Position numbers and translations under genes: made by a program | In this document: positions 9,933 through 21,595 of the stretch, one piece after another | Position numbering within the stretch: the stretch's first letter is position 1 | Layout: the number at the start of each line of letters is the position of its first letter | Assembly: GCF_963924675.1 (NCBI RefSeq) | Contig: NC_089231.1 | Span: 71,733,191-71,797,190, forward strand | Source: Phocoena phocoena | Lineage: Eukaryota; Chordata; Mammalia; Artiodactyla; Phocoenidae | Length of the DNA: 64,000 bases | Direction of reading: 5' to 3' | The notes under the pieces: generated by a model | Databases searched by the model: none | Seen by the model: only the letters and a program-made list of their open reading frames with translations | What the model was told of the DNA's origin: nothing

Positions 9933-9935
9933 TAG
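9933..9935 (+). other. In-frame TAG in the V-lambda relic
   Basis: The reading frame fixed by QAGLT and CTGNSNN has TAG where V-lambda genes have Gln before Pro-Pro, consistent with CAG to TAG. Confidence 0.8.
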
Positions 9936-10209
9936 CCACCCTCAGCATCCAAGGGCCCAGGACCGATAGCCACCATCACCTGTACTGGAAATAGCAACAA
10001 TATGGGCAACCAGGAAGCAGCTTGGCTGCAGCAACACTCAGGCTGTGTACTCAAACTCCTGACCCGCAAGTATGTTAACCAACTCTCAGGAATCACAGAG
10101 ATTCGTGGGCTCTGGGTCAAGGCAGACTGGCCTCTCTCTCTCTCTGGTCTCCAGCCTGGAGATGAGGCTAATTATTACTGCTCAGCATGGGACAGCAGCT
10201 GAGTGCTTG

Positions 10210-10248
10210 CATTGTGCTCAAGGTCCACAGGGAAGTGAGAGAAAGACC
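10210..10248 (+). promoter_or_regulatory. Degenerate V(D)J recombination signal, 23-bp spacer
   Basis: Heptamer CATTGTG (consensus CACAGTG), exactly 23 bp, then nonamer AGAAAGACC (consensus ACAAAAACC). The 23-bp spacer is the lambda V type. The two heptamer changes at positions 3-4 would be expected to cripple cutting. Confidence 0.75.
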
Positions 10249-11190
10249 TTTGGGCTTCAGGCTACCTACTCGCTGCCCAGAGCATCGGGGTGCAATGGAT
10301 CCCTGAGGAGATATGGAGTAGACAATATTGGGTACTTGAAGGGGCTTTTTAAAGTTGGGACTGCCAACAAAACTCAATAAATCCAGTTAAGGATGTTTAG
10401 AATCACTCATTCAAAAATATTTATATGCAGCACAGTTCTAAACGTACTGAGATCTACTTGATGATGTATATTACATGTATTTATTAATGAAGAGGAGCTA
10501 GGTTAAATATGTTTATTTAACCTCCGATTTTTTCCATAAAGGAACTGTAAACAATGCCAAGAATAGCTAAAGGGACATTTACTTACCCAACTTCTTCCTA
10601 ACAATCTTTCAATTCAATGCAATCATCTAATTTTTCAGTCCTGTGGATTATCCACCATTACAGCATATATTGGCCACTTCCTGGGGTCCCTAACACTAGA
10701 ACAGTAATGCTCTCACACAGTTTATGTTTTTGGATGTCAGTCTCCTCAATTGTGCCTCCAAAGCCCCACCTTCACCTTTTTCTACCAGTCCCTGAACACA
10801 ACAGTGTGAGAATTAGAAGGGTGCCGTGGGAGCACATATTGAGTTAAATCCCCAGTGAGGGTTTAGGCTTGGGGGAAGCATTTAGGACACAGAAACCTGA
10901 CCCCAGAGGGTGATATCTTAGGATTTATGGAAATGAGCTAGAAGGAGAAATGAGGGGGAAAATGCTCTAGGTGTTGGTAACAGCATATGTCAACAACAGA
11001 AAAATTTTTTGGTTGTTCATCCAAGTAAATAATAGAATTTGCACTGGGCCTAAGTGTGGCAGATGGCAGTGGGGACAGGGTCAGGAGAAGTGACTCTAGA
11101 TGAGTCTGGATGAGATGAAGGAAGGGTGCAGCCATGTCGTAAAAATGACACATCCTAAGAAGTATGCATTTGGCTGTAGAGGTCATGTGG
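10249..11190. other. Intergenic, L2-like trace only
   Basis: Around 10400-10440, 'cactcattcaaaaatatttat' resembles an old L2-like repeat. Otherwise nothing assignable was seen. No second V, J or C lambda segment was found here. Confidence 0.4.
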
Positions 11191-12394
11191 AGCCTGGGCT
11201 AGTCAGAGTTCTCTAGAGAAACAAACAGAGATAGAAGGAGATAGAAGGAGATTTATTATGAGGAATTGGCTCACATACTCAGGGCTGTGCACATGCTCAG
11301 GAAAGGCCTGCGAAGGTCCTAAGCTCTCACCTCTGGCTGACCTTGACGTTCTGCACAAGCAGGAAGTGAAGGCTTAGGTGGGGATTTCCGCTGCCTGGCT
11401 GAGTGCTAAGACAAAAATCCCCATGCTCACAGAGCCCCTCAGTAAAGACTGGGTGACTTCTTGGTTCCAGGCTGTTAATGAAGTCTCTATCCAATCAACA
11501 AATGACCACCAAGTAACCAAACAGGGACGACAGTGGTCACACACGACACAGAATACACTTAGTGAATTTGCTCAGAAAAGTCAATAGCAAAACAACAACA
11601 AAAAAAAACCCAAACCAAAAACACAACAAGTACAAAAAAATAGCATAACAACAAATCCTGGGGAGGGGTGAGAATCTGATTCTCAGAGTTTCCATGTGAT
11701 ATTATTTTAAATGTCCAGTTTATGCCCCCCGCCCACCAAAAAAAAAAGTGTGGTCCTACGTGGTCCAGAAAAGAGTTGACATAGTAGGGTTGAGACTGCT
11801 TTCCTTAGAAAGGCCCACTTGCTAGACTGGCCCTTGGCTAGAGTCTGGGAACTTGGAATCAGGACAGTCCCCACCATTCTCCAGTAAGAGTGTGGCTCAC
11901 TGTGCCCAAGCTGTTTTCGCAAACACTGTGCTTTATGCTGAACATCTCTTTCCTGCTGAAATTCTTGAGTTTAGGTATGTGCTAGGCAGAGGATGACTAA
12001 ATGACCAGCCCCCAGTAACAACCTCTGGGCACACAGTCTCTAATGAGGTTCCCTGGAAGACAACATTTCACATGTGCTGTCACAAGTTTTGTTGGAGGAG
12101 CTCAGTGTGCCTGTGTGACTCCACTGGAGCAGGATTCCTAAAAGCCTGTGCCTGGTTTCCTCTGGACCTCCTGCATGAACTTTTCCCCTGAGCTTATTTT
12201 GCTTCGTGTGCTGTCATTGTAATAAATGATAGCAACTAGTATGACAATATACTGAATTCGGTGAGAGAATCACATAGCCTGGGGGTGTTCTCATCCCCCC
12301 ACCAAAACAGGCTGACACACAAGGGTTAAAAAACCCTAGTAGACAGTATCTTCATGAAACTCCTGACAATGGACAAATACTTTATATCAGCTAT
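11191..12394. other. Intergenic with an old repeat and A-rich tract
   Basis: At 11199-11275 'gtcagagttctctagagaaac' and 'tttattatgaggaattggctcaca' form a known mammalian interspersed-repeat head, class not assigned. An A/C-rich tract lies at 11587-11640. No gene is recognisable. Confidence 0.4.
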
Positions 12395-12985
12395 TTTTTT
12401 AAACCAGTTTTTAAAACTGAAGTGTAGTTAATTTACAATGTTGTGTTAGTTTCAGGTGTACAGCAACATGGTTTGGTTTATATATATATATGTGTTCTTT
12501 TTCAGAATCTTTTCCATTATAGGTTATTATAAGATATTGAATATAATTCCCTGTGCTATACAGTAGGTCCTTGCTGTTTATCTACTTTATACATAGTAGT
12601 GTGTATATGTTAATCCCAAACTCCTGATTTATCTCTACTCCCTCCTTCTGCTATCCCCTTTGGTAACCATAAGTTTGTTTTCTATGTCTGTGAGTCTATT
12701 TTTGTAAATAAGTTCACTTCTATCATTTTTTTAGATTCCACATATAAGTGATATCATATGATATTTGTCTTTCTCTGTCTGACTTCACTTAATATGATAA
12801 TCTCTAGGTCCATCCATGTTGCTGCAAATGGCATTATTTCATTCTTGTTTATGGCTGAGTAATATTCCATTTTATATATATATATATATATATACACCAT
12901 ATCTTCTTTATCCAGTCATCTGTTGATGAAGATATAGGTTGCTTCCATGTCTTGGCTATTGTAAATAGTGCTGCTATGAACCCTG
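12395..12985 (-). mobile_element. L1 3' end fragment, antisense
   Basis: On the plus strand this is the antisense L1 tail: 'aactgaagtgtagttaattt acaatg', 'ccctgtgctatacagtaggt', 'ctctaggtccatccatgttg' and 'ggctattgtaaatagtgctg'. TA microsatellites have grown inside it at about 12480-12490 and 12874-12892. Confidence 0.88.
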
Positions 12986-13171
12986 AAATATTTTTTTGAG
13001 TATGTTCAAAGAATTAAAAGAAATCCTATTTTAAAAACTAAACAATAGTATGAAAATTATATTCCTCGAAGTAGAGAATGGCAATAAAGAACATAAAATT
13101 ATAAAAGAGAACCAAATGGAATATCTGTAGTTGAAAAGGACAGTAATAACTGAAAATTTCACCGGAGGGGC

Positions 13172-13616
13172 TTAGATTAGTTTCCCAGGGCTGCTGTAAC
13201 AAATTACTATAAACCACACGTCTTAAAACAACAGAAATTTACTGTTTCACACTTCTGGAGGCTGGAAGTCTGGAGTCAAGCTGTAGGCCCGGCTATGCTC
13301 CCTATGAAAGATCTAGAAAATTATTCTTCCTTGCTTCTTTCTAGCTTTTGGTATTTTCTGGAACTCACTGGTTTTCCTTATCTTGCAGCTGTATCACTCC
13401 AATCTCTGCTTTCATTATCACGGGGCCTTCTCTCCTCTGTGTCTGTGTATCCAAACTTCCCTGCTCTTATAAGGACAACAGCCATTGGGTTAGGGCCCAC
13501 AGTAATCCCATATGACCATATCTTAACTTGAGACCTTATTTCCAAATAAGGACACTGTCACAGGTACTGGGCATTAGAGATTTAATATATAATTGGGGGG
13601 ACACAAACCCACAATA
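13172..13616 (+). mobile_element. MaLR-type LTR inserted in old L1
   Basis: Motif order is typical of MLT1/MaLR LTRs: 'ttagtttcccagggctgctg', 'cttctggaggctggaagtc', 'aaggacaacagccattgggt', 'ttagggcccacagtaatccc' and 'tatttccaaataaggacact', ending 'gggacacaaacccacaata'. Subfamily not assigned. Confidence 0.6.
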
Positions 13617-14090
13617 GGGCTGAACAGATGTGAGCAGGAGGAAGACAGAATCAGCGAATTTGAAGACAGGTTAATTGAGTTCCAGTCTGATGAACAGTAA
13701 GTTTAAAAAGTTGGGGGGGATAGGGAAGAAAAATGAACAGAGCCTAATGAGACCTGGGTAATACTATCAAGCATACCAACACATGCATAAAGAAGAGTCC
13801 CAAAAAGACATGAGAGAGAGAAAGGGAGGCCATGTGAAGTAACAGCCAAAATCTCACCAGATTTGATGGAAAACACAATCAATATTCAAGAAGTTCGATG
13901 AACATCAAGTTGAATAAGCTCACATCACACTAAAATGGTTCAAGGTCAAAGACAAAGAGAGAATCATGAAAGCAACAAGAAAGAAGTGACTAATCACGGG
14001 CAAAGGCTCCCCACTAAGTTTAAGGGCCGACTTTCATTAAAAATCATGGAGAACAGAAGGCAGTGGGATGACATAGTAAAAGTGCTAAAA

Positions 14091-14219
14091 AAGGGAATTT
14101 CCTGGCAGACCAGTGGTTAGGACTCCATGCTTTCACTGCAGAGGGGCCGGGTTCAATCCCTGGTTGAGGAACTGAGATCCCACAAGCTGTGCGCAGCGTG
14201 GCCAAACAAACCACAAAGA
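14091..14219 (+). mobile_element. Short CHR-type SINE
   Basis: 'aatttcctggcagaccagtg' and 'cgggttcaatccctggttga' give the A- and B-box-like regions. The flanks agtgctaaaa (14081-14090) and agtgctgaaa (14220-14229) look like a diverged duplication. Confidence 0.75.
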
Positions 14220-15311
14220 AGTGCTGAAAGACATTGACTGTCAACCAAGAATTCTCTAGTAGAGATGCCCTTCAGTAATGAAGGAGACATTAAGACATTC
14301 CCAGATAAATAAAACCTGAGAGACTCCATTGCTATCACCAGGCCTATAAGAAATATGGAGTCCTTTAGGCTGAAATGAAAAGACAACAGAGTAACACAAA
14401 TCTACATGAAGAAATTGTTACATATGTAAATATAAAAGAAAGTGTAAATATAAGTACATAAGATGTATATAGTATAAACATATAAACAATGTACTATTTT
14501 CTTCTATCTGCTTAAAAAGGACACTATAAGAATATAATAATCTACACTGCTGGACACACAACATATAAAATATGTAATTTATATGACAGTAACAGTATAC
14601 AGAAGGGTACGTGGAACAGATCCACAGATGAGTAAAGTCTCTGTAAGTCACTGAAATTAATTTGGTATTAATCCAGATTAGAATGCTATAAATTAAGATG
14701 TTAATTGTCCCCAGGGAATCCACTAAGACTATAACCCAGAATCTATAGTAAAAGAAACAACATGGGAATTAAATTGGTACACTAGAAAATAACCAGCACA
14801 AAAGAAAGCAGCAATGGAGGAATATTAGAACAAAAAGATATAACTCATACAGAAAACAGATGGCAAAATGACAGATTTCAATGCTACCTGATTAGTGATT
14901 AAATAAAATGTATTCATACATGGTTTATACACTCCAATAGACAGACATTGGCAGAATGGATAAAAAGCTATGATCTAGCTGTATGCTATCTACAGAGTTG
15001 CACTTTAAATTCAAGATACAAAGAGATCTAAAGTAAAAAGGTGAGAAAACATATACCAAGCAAGTATTAACCAAAAGAGAATTAGACTGGCTTTATTATA
15101 TAAGACAAACATTATGGCAATTTTTTCTAGAGACAAGTAAGGACATTTTTGAGTGACAAAAGGGTCCATTTCTCAAGGAGGAAACTTTATAAACATTTTG
15201 CACTTAACAAGATAGTTCCAAAATACATGAAGCAAACTGACAGAATTGAAAAGAGAAACAGACTCCTCAACAATCATAGTGAGAAACTTCAATACTCAAC
15301 TTTCAATAGTG

Positions 15312-16190
15312 GAGAGAATCTGTTATTTCTTGGGATTCTCACATCAGCACTATGGGTTGGACAGAGTAGGAGCTGTGGCCCATATTTTATGGCTCAGGGC
15401 ACTGAAATTTAGAGAGATTGAGTAACTTGCCCAGAGTCACAACATTGATGAGTGATGGGTCTAAGGCAGGGGAGGGAGTTGATTCCCTGTGGATAGAGAT
15501 TCCTGAACACATGGACATGAGATCATGCCCTGGATACAAAAACCAAGAGCTCTCCTCACTCCCTTTCCCACATCCTCCTGCCCCAAGGATGCTGCAAGGA
15601 GACAGCTGGTACTCGGAGGAGGTGCCTGGCCCAAGAGAATGGCTCAAATCTGGACCCAACTCCTGGCTCTATGTTTCAATTCCTGACCCCAAATACAATG
15701 TCTTTCCCCCAAATGCAGACCCCCTGATGGACCGGGGTATCCAAATATGTGTGCATCTCCCCTCCCTTCCCCCTCAGCACTTGATTCTAGCAGCTGATTT
15801 GCAGTGAGACTTCCTGGTGGTCAGGTGACCACCCTGAATGGCCAGTAGTCTACTTGACTCCCTAACTGACTCAGAACCCAGGACATTCCAAACCAACTGC
15901 CCACATGACAGCTGCACAGAGAATTAGCATCATCTTCAGCTGACCAAACCCGGATGCTGAGCAGTTAATATTCATTAGCTGGGAACAGGCTCTACTGGGC
16001 TGGTGTTTTGGTGGCTTAACAGATGAAGGTTACAGGCCCCCAGGGTCTCACTGACTAGAGACTGACCAATCATCTGAGCAGCTTGGACTAAGGCCTGGCT
16101 AAGAGCGGGCAGTGGCTGCACGGGCTCTGAGTGGGCACCTTCCCTGCCCAATCCTCCCTCAGCCAGATCCAGGCTCTGCTGTACAAACTA
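15312..16190. repeat. Copy A of a ~0.85-kb dispersed duplication
   Basis: It aligns by eye along its length with 17046-17860 (copy B). Shared landmarks in order are: 'atattttatgg' with a MIR-like stretch, 'gattccctg..agagattcctgaac', 'gctgggctggtgttttggtgg', and the end 'gggcaccttccctgcccatcct'-like segment. The copies differ at many sites and by indels, so the duplication is old. Long frames inside (for example 15418-15807) are not conserved in copy B. Confidence 0.65.
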
Positions 16191-17045
16191 CAGCCATTAC
16201 TCCTGAATCTACTTGCTGGTATTATTTCCACAGTACCTTCAATGGAGTGGTTAGTGGGGGTGCTATTTGTGTCCCCACCCTGTTGTTTGGCCAGATGCTG
16301 GATTCTGATGTGTCTGAACCACCGCTGCGGATGGCCAGCAGATTATCTTGATCGCAGATGATATTCTTGTGCATCCTGTGTTTGATTCCTTTATAATCTT
16401 CCTTTTCTCCTTGGTACCCGAGTCATGATCCTGGAAAACACAACAAAAACTGAAAGAACTCTTGATAAGTTGCTGGGAGAAGACCATGCAGAGGTGTCAA
16501 TTCATTCCCAGGTCACATGTCTGTTCTCTTTGTTCACCAGCCTCCTAGGGGAGTCTAGGGGAGTCAAGCGAATCAAAGCTGGGCTTGGGAAGAGGGTGTT
16601 GCAATGTGGGGTGCATTTAAAATAGCCAGTGGGCTGACTGCACGGGGACATGACTTTATTTAGTGAGATAATATAGAAAAGGAACACAGCACAGTGACCG
16701 ACAGAGTGGGGGCTGGTGCCTGATGGTCTGGATTCAAATCATACCAGAAGCCACATGAACCTGGGAAAGTTATGCAGACCCTCTGTCCTCAGTTCCTTGT
16801 TCTGTGATATGGAAATGTTAATAGGGCCCACTTATTAGTATTACATGATGAAGCTTAATACAACAAATCAGGTAGACCCTGACGAAAAATGATGGGTACT
16901 TCATAAGTGCTACCTAAGTGTTCAAATATTAAATGTCTGGAAGAATAAGCAAGAAATGTGGTAGTGCTGCCTCCAGAGAGGGGACCTGGATGCCACAGGG
17001 CAGGGGAGAGGGGAAGGTTATAGGTGTGATGCTTTAGAGCTTGTG
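16191..17045. other. Unassigned spacer between duplication copies
   Basis: No gene or recombination signal recognised. Around 16690-16850 the sequence ('gattcaaatcataccagaag', 'cctctgtcctcagttccttg') resembles a MIR element. Confidence 0.35.
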
Positions 17046-17860
17046 AAGAGTATCTGTTATCATCTCCTGTGATTCCCCACATCAGCCCCGTGGGGAACTC
17101 ACAGCAGGTGCTGTGATCCATATTTTATGGTACATGGCACTAAAATGTTGAGATTTTAAGTGACTTTCCCGGAGTCGCAAAGCTGATGACAGATGGATGT
17201 GGGACAGGAATGTAGTTGGTTCCCTGGGACAGAAATCCCTGAACCCCTGAATCCTCTAGATGGTGCCCTGGACTCCTGAGCCCAGGGCTCCCCTCCCTCC
17301 ATCCCCCCAATCCTCCTGCCTGCCCCATGGTTGCTCCAAGGACAGGAGGGGTCTGAGCCAACAGGAGGGCCCATGCCTGACCCGCTGCCTCCCGTACATG
17401 TTGATCCCTGACCCCACAGCTGTTAAATATCCCTGAAAGAAGGTCCCTTGAAGGATCACAGGGTCCCATCTACGTCCCTCCTCCCTCAGCATCTTCACAC
17501 ACCGGGTGAGCCTCCTGCTGGTCTGACCAGTGGTCGGCTTGTCTCCACGTGGCTCAGAGCCCCGGTCTCTCCAAGCCAGCTGCCCGCATGGCACGTCTCT
17601 AACAAATTAGCTTGGTCTTCAACAACCAGTCCTGGATACACAGTTAGTGCTGATTAATGAGGACAGTGGCCTGCTGGGCTGTGCTTGGTGGTTTAGTGGG
17701 TGAAGCTGGCGTGCCCCACTGTCACCTGACTATTGATGTGAGCAACTGTCTGAGTAGCCTGGGCTACGGCCTGGCTGGGGAGGGGCCGTGGCTGCACTGG
17801 CTCTGAGGGCGCACCTTCCCTGCTCATCCTTCCTCACCAAAATCCAGCCCCTACAAACTC
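17046..17860. repeat. Copy B of the ~0.85-kb dispersed duplication
   Basis: Counterpart of 15312-16190 in the same orientation about 1.7 kb away. It has matching 'tccatattttatggtacatgg', 'ctgctgggctgtgcttggtgg' and 'gagggcgcaccttccctgct' segments. No coding potential is shared between the copies. Confidence 0.65.
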
Positions 17861-19795
17861 CTCATCCATCCCTAGACCCTGCGGTGGCACAGGAGAGAGG
17901 CCCATGTCCTCCTAGAGGGACCCCTCCATAGCCACAGCCTAGAGACCCCATCACAGGACTGTCTCTGAGGATGACCCAGGCCCTCCTAATCTCTGTCACC
18001 AAATGTTCATTCCACTAACCCGATGGCATTGCCCCTTCTCTTCACGTTCCCAGGCAGCACCCAAACACCCAGTGATCCTGTCCACATCAACCACTGGAAA
18101 TACTGCCACGAAATCCCAGTTTCCTTCCTTTCTGAAAACCTCTAGATTTAGACTGCTAATATTTGCTTTTGGATTTTGACATCGACATTCAGAAGTGTTT
18201 AGCCTGTAATTTCTCCTGTCCTGTAATATCTGCTGCGGGTACGACATCAGTATTCTCCTGGTCCGATGAAAGCAGTGTGGGTGTGTTCCCTCTGTATCTG
18301 TTCTCTGGAAGAGTGTGTAGGAGACAGCCATCATTTCTGTCTTAAATGTTTGATAGAAATCAGAGGAAGCCACCTGGGCCCGAAGTTTGTTTTGTGGGGA
18401 AAGTTTTTTGGATCTCTTTCTAATTGAAGTTTACTTGGTGTATTGTACAGGGCACAGATCTTAAGCGTAGAGCTTTATGGTTTCTTGTAAATATAAACAC
18501 ATCTGTTACCAACACCCAGTTCAATATACAGGACGTCCCCAGCACCCTGGCAGCCCCCTGTAGAAGGGGAGAAGAATAAGTGCTAACTTATTCGGTTATA
18601 AGAATGAAATCAGTTACTCCATGTATATTCCAAGTGCAGTGATTTACACACAAATAACTCAAAATTAGTGTGGCAGCACAATCAGAAAGTAGTGGAGGGC
18701 GCTGGAGGGCTGGGAGAATCCAGTCCCTTTGGGATTTCCGCTGTGGAGGTCTGGGGCCAGAGTAAGGAAGCTGAGAGGAGCTTCTCAGAAGCATCTGGGC
18801 TTTTACAGAGGGAAAAACTACTGCTCCCCAGAGTGGAGCGCCCATTGTAATTCACTGAGCCCTCCCCTTACGGAGGGTGATTTTCTACACTTGTGTGTTA
18901 CTTTACATAGAAATGTTTAAAAAATAAACCAAGGAGGAGATCAATTTTGCTTGATGTAAAAGCCTCCAGTGTTAAAAATAAAACATATATCTAAAATTAA
19001 TGCTAAATCTGTACAGCTCAGACAGGAAGTAACCGGCACTCACTAGCTGACTCAGGAGCGGAGGGGGAGCAGAGAGGCGGCCCTCCTTCCTTGGCCTCGT
19101 GTCTCATTTAAGCTGCCAGATGCTGCACAAGCTCCATCCCCCCTGAGTCTCAGGCTGAGGCCTCCAGGTCACGGTCTTCACAGGTGTCAGACCAGAACCT
19201 GCCACACAAAGGCAGGGACTGGAGTCAGTGGGGAGGTGGGTTCCCTGGGGTCGGTGTGTGGGACCCAGGGGGCTACTCAGACCCTGGAAGTGACTTTGGG
19301 CCCTGACATCCCCAGGGCTCACATCCTCAGGGCACTGGGGCCTGTTTGCTGCTCTTTGCCAAGTGTGTTCTGGTAGCATAGAGACCTGTCCTACAGGGGC
19401 GATTTAACCTGGGCATTTGGCCGGGCGGCGTTCAATTGACTGGTCCCCTGAACAGTGAAAGTGATGCAGAGGAAAGGGGAGGCTCTGGGGCTCCAGGGTG
19501 AAAAGTGTGGGCGCTGTGAGGAGTGGGAGGTCTGATGACACAGGTGGAAGCAGTGACCCTCTCCCTCCAGCCCTACTCAACCCGACCCATCAGGAGACCT
19601 GCACAGTGGAAATGAACAATTAATTAAGTCACATTTTACCCCCAATAATTTTTTTCCTAACATCCCCACCAAGCCTTGCTTGTTTCTTTCACTTTAGAAA
19701 AAGATTATTCAGTGGTAAAAAAAAAATAAGGTTTATGGCCTAAGTACTCCAATGTGAAAAGGTTATAGAAAACACTGCTATGTAAAATATAATGA
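17861..19795. other. Intergenic, no gene recognised
   Basis: Mixed-composition sequence with a GC-richer part at 19030-19560 that has no conserved reading frame. No lambda V, J or C motif was found on either strand. Confidence 0.35.
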
Positions 19796-20156
19796 GGGCT
19801 TCCCTCGTGGTGCAGTGGTTAAGAATCTGCCTGCCAATGCAGGGGACACAGGTTCGAGCCCTGGTCTGGGAAGATCCCACATGCTGCGGAGCAACTAGGC
19901 CCATGTGCCACAACTACTGAGCCTGTGCTCTAGAGCCTGCGAGCCACAACTACCAAGCCCACGTGCCACAACTACCGAAGCCTGTGCGCCTAGAGCCCGA
20001 GCTCCGCAACAAGAGAAGCCACCGCAATGAGAAGCCCGCGCACTGCAACGAAGAGTAGTCCCCGCTCGCCACAACTAGAGAAAGCCGGTGCACAGCAGTG
20101 AAGACCCAACGCAGCCAATAAATAAATAGATAAATTTATTTAAAAAATAATAAAAT
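19796..20156 (+). mobile_element. CHR SINE (long form)
   Basis: Head ggcttccctcgtggtgcagt, body with 'ccacaactac' units, AAATAAATAGATAAATTTATTT tail. Target-site duplication aaaatataatga occurs at 19784-19795 and 20157-20168. Confidence 0.92.
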
Positions 20157-20172
20157 AAAATATAATGAAATA

Positions 20173-20405
20173 GGGACTTCCCTGGTGGGCCAGTGGCTAA
20201 GACTCTGTGCTCCCAGTGCAGGGGGCCCAGGTTCGATCCCTGGTCAGGGAACTAGATCACACATGCCCCAACTAAGAGCTTGTATGCCACAACTAGAAGT
20301 CCACATGCGCAACTAAACATCCCATGTGCTGCAACTAAAGATCCCACATGCCACAACCAAGACCTGATGCAGCCAAATAAATAAATATTTAAAAAAAAAT
20401 AAAAA
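20173..20405 (+). mobile_element. Second CHR-type SINE abutting the first
   Basis: Starts gggacttccctggtgggcca with B-box gttcgatccctggtcaggga and a body of 'catgccacaact' units. Duplication atgaaata occurs at 20165-20172 and 20406-20413. Its left duplication overlaps the right duplication of the upstream SINE. Confidence 0.88.
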
Positions 20406-20413
20406 ATGAAATA

Positions 20414-21120
20414 TAATCAAATATATAATTTTTTTTACTTATTTACAAATTTGGAAATTAAAGAAACATAAGCGATTTATAATTCTGCCCCCTTACCCTA
20501 TCCCAAATGAGTATGGCATTGAGTTTCCTTCCACTTTTGTGTGCCTGTTTAGTTCTTATATACATATGACAAATCTACAGAACCTCAGCCTGAGAAACGT
20601 CGCCATGAGGTGACTCAGGCCCTCCGCAGGGCTCTGTAGAGGCTGAGGGGCCCCCAGGGGTTGGCTCCCTCCCAGCTGGGTGTGGATCCTGCAGAGTGCC
20701 CTACTTGATCCTGAGACTACTACGGGCAGACAGGGCTCTAAGCTGGCCCACGTGAGCTGTCCTGATTGCATGAGAAGGAGTCCCAGGTGCCTCTGTCCTT
20801 CTCACCCTTTTCCTAGGAGACCTGAGGGAGGGGGAGGGTCAGGGCCTCACCATGCTATCTCATCATATCCAATGTTAGCGGATCTAGCATTCAGCCGCTG
20901 AGTGGGGGATGCCCCCTGTTGATGTTAAGGGGGTTGATGGAGCAGAGCTGGGTCCCGCACTACCAAGATATTAAATAAAACCCGGAAGACTCTTACAAAC
21001 TTGTATGATGTGAACAACGCAGCCTGGAGTCAGGCACAGGTGGCCTTACAGTAACCTACAGCCCTCCCCTCCAAATGGAGGAGCCATTGGAGGGTTTGGC
21101 CCAGCAACCTTAAAAGGTTA
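20414..21120. other. Intergenic, no gene recognised
   Basis: An AT-rich start is followed by moderately GC-rich unique-looking sequence. No feature could be assigned. Confidence 0.35.
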
Positions 21121-21595
21121 TGTGTGTTAGACCCAAACGGTCTCCGAGGGATTCCAACTCGCCCAAGAACCGCCAAGAGTTGAGAGCCGTTGCAACACGC
21201 AAGAGGTTTATTAGGAGCCGATGCACCGGGGTTCCCTGAACCTCACGCAGGAGGCCGATGGGGGAACCCCTAAAAGCGGAATCACATACTTTTTATAGGT
21301 TTATTCACTCATAGGGCGGGTATATTTCATAATGATTGGGTAAATGGGGTGACCTTTAAGCTTATTGGCTTATGCATTCTTGCCTCAGCTGTACTTGTTT
21401 GTTCATCAGTTTGCGGTTAGGGCATGTCCTGTATTTCAAGCCTATTTCTCGGAACTATTATTTCTTGAGCCCCCTTTTTCTCGGAAATGTTTTTGCCCAA
21501 AGGGATATTTCAGTATCTTACTCACCAGCTGGAAAGTCCAGAAAGGTTTGGGTATTGATAGGGAAATAGGGGTGTGGATATAGTTGGGGCCCTTC
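21121..21595 (-). mobile_element. Solo retroviral LTR, antisense
   Basis: The minus strand carries AATAAA (in 'ctaataaacctcttgcgtgt') followed by a U5-like stretch and a terminal CA at the left boundary (plus strand begins tgtgtgttag). No internal retroviral sequence adjoins it. The U3 start is not sharply visible, so the right limit is approximate. Family not assigned. Confidence 0.5.

Larger units (their letters stand above)
9760..10248 (+). pseudogene. Immunoglobulin lambda V segment relic (IGLV10-like)
   Basis: A functional V-lambda segment would supply the variable domain of an antibody light chain after joining to J. A leader exon begins ATG 9760 (MTCTPLLTILLPLC) with donor GTGAGG at 9807. 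The V exon starts at 9907 after ctctag. It reads STAQAGLT-stop-PPSASKGPGP, then CTGNSNNMGNQEAAWLQQHS, and ends SLSGLQPGDEANYYCSAWDS. Both disulfide cysteines and the CDR1 pattern resemble human IGLV10-54. A degenerate recombination signal follows: heptamer cattgtg (10210-10216), 23-bp spacer, nonamer agaaagacc (10240-10248). Lesions are TAG at 9933-9935, a scrambled framework 3, TGA at 10200-10202, and a leader that appears one base too long for the usual splice phase. No clear octamer promoter is seen between the MaLR LTR and the ATG. The segment appears unrearranged and dead. Confidence 0.88.
12986..15340 (+). mobile_element. Old L1 (L1M-like), interrupted twice
   Basis: Degenerate sense-strand L1 sequence includes ORF1-like 'caaccaagaattctctagta' and 'gaaggagacattaagacatt', then an ORF2-like part near 15150-15310 ('caaaagggtccatttctcaag', 'aacaatcatagtgagaaac'). 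It is interrupted by an LTR at 13172-13616 and a SINE at 14091-14219. No open frame remains. Boundaries are approximate. Confidence 0.6.

Noticed and set aside
19030..19560. Possible second immunoglobulin-like segment
   Set aside because: GC-rich and near the lambda relic, but no cysteine framework, tyrosine-cysteine end or recombination signal could be found on either strand.
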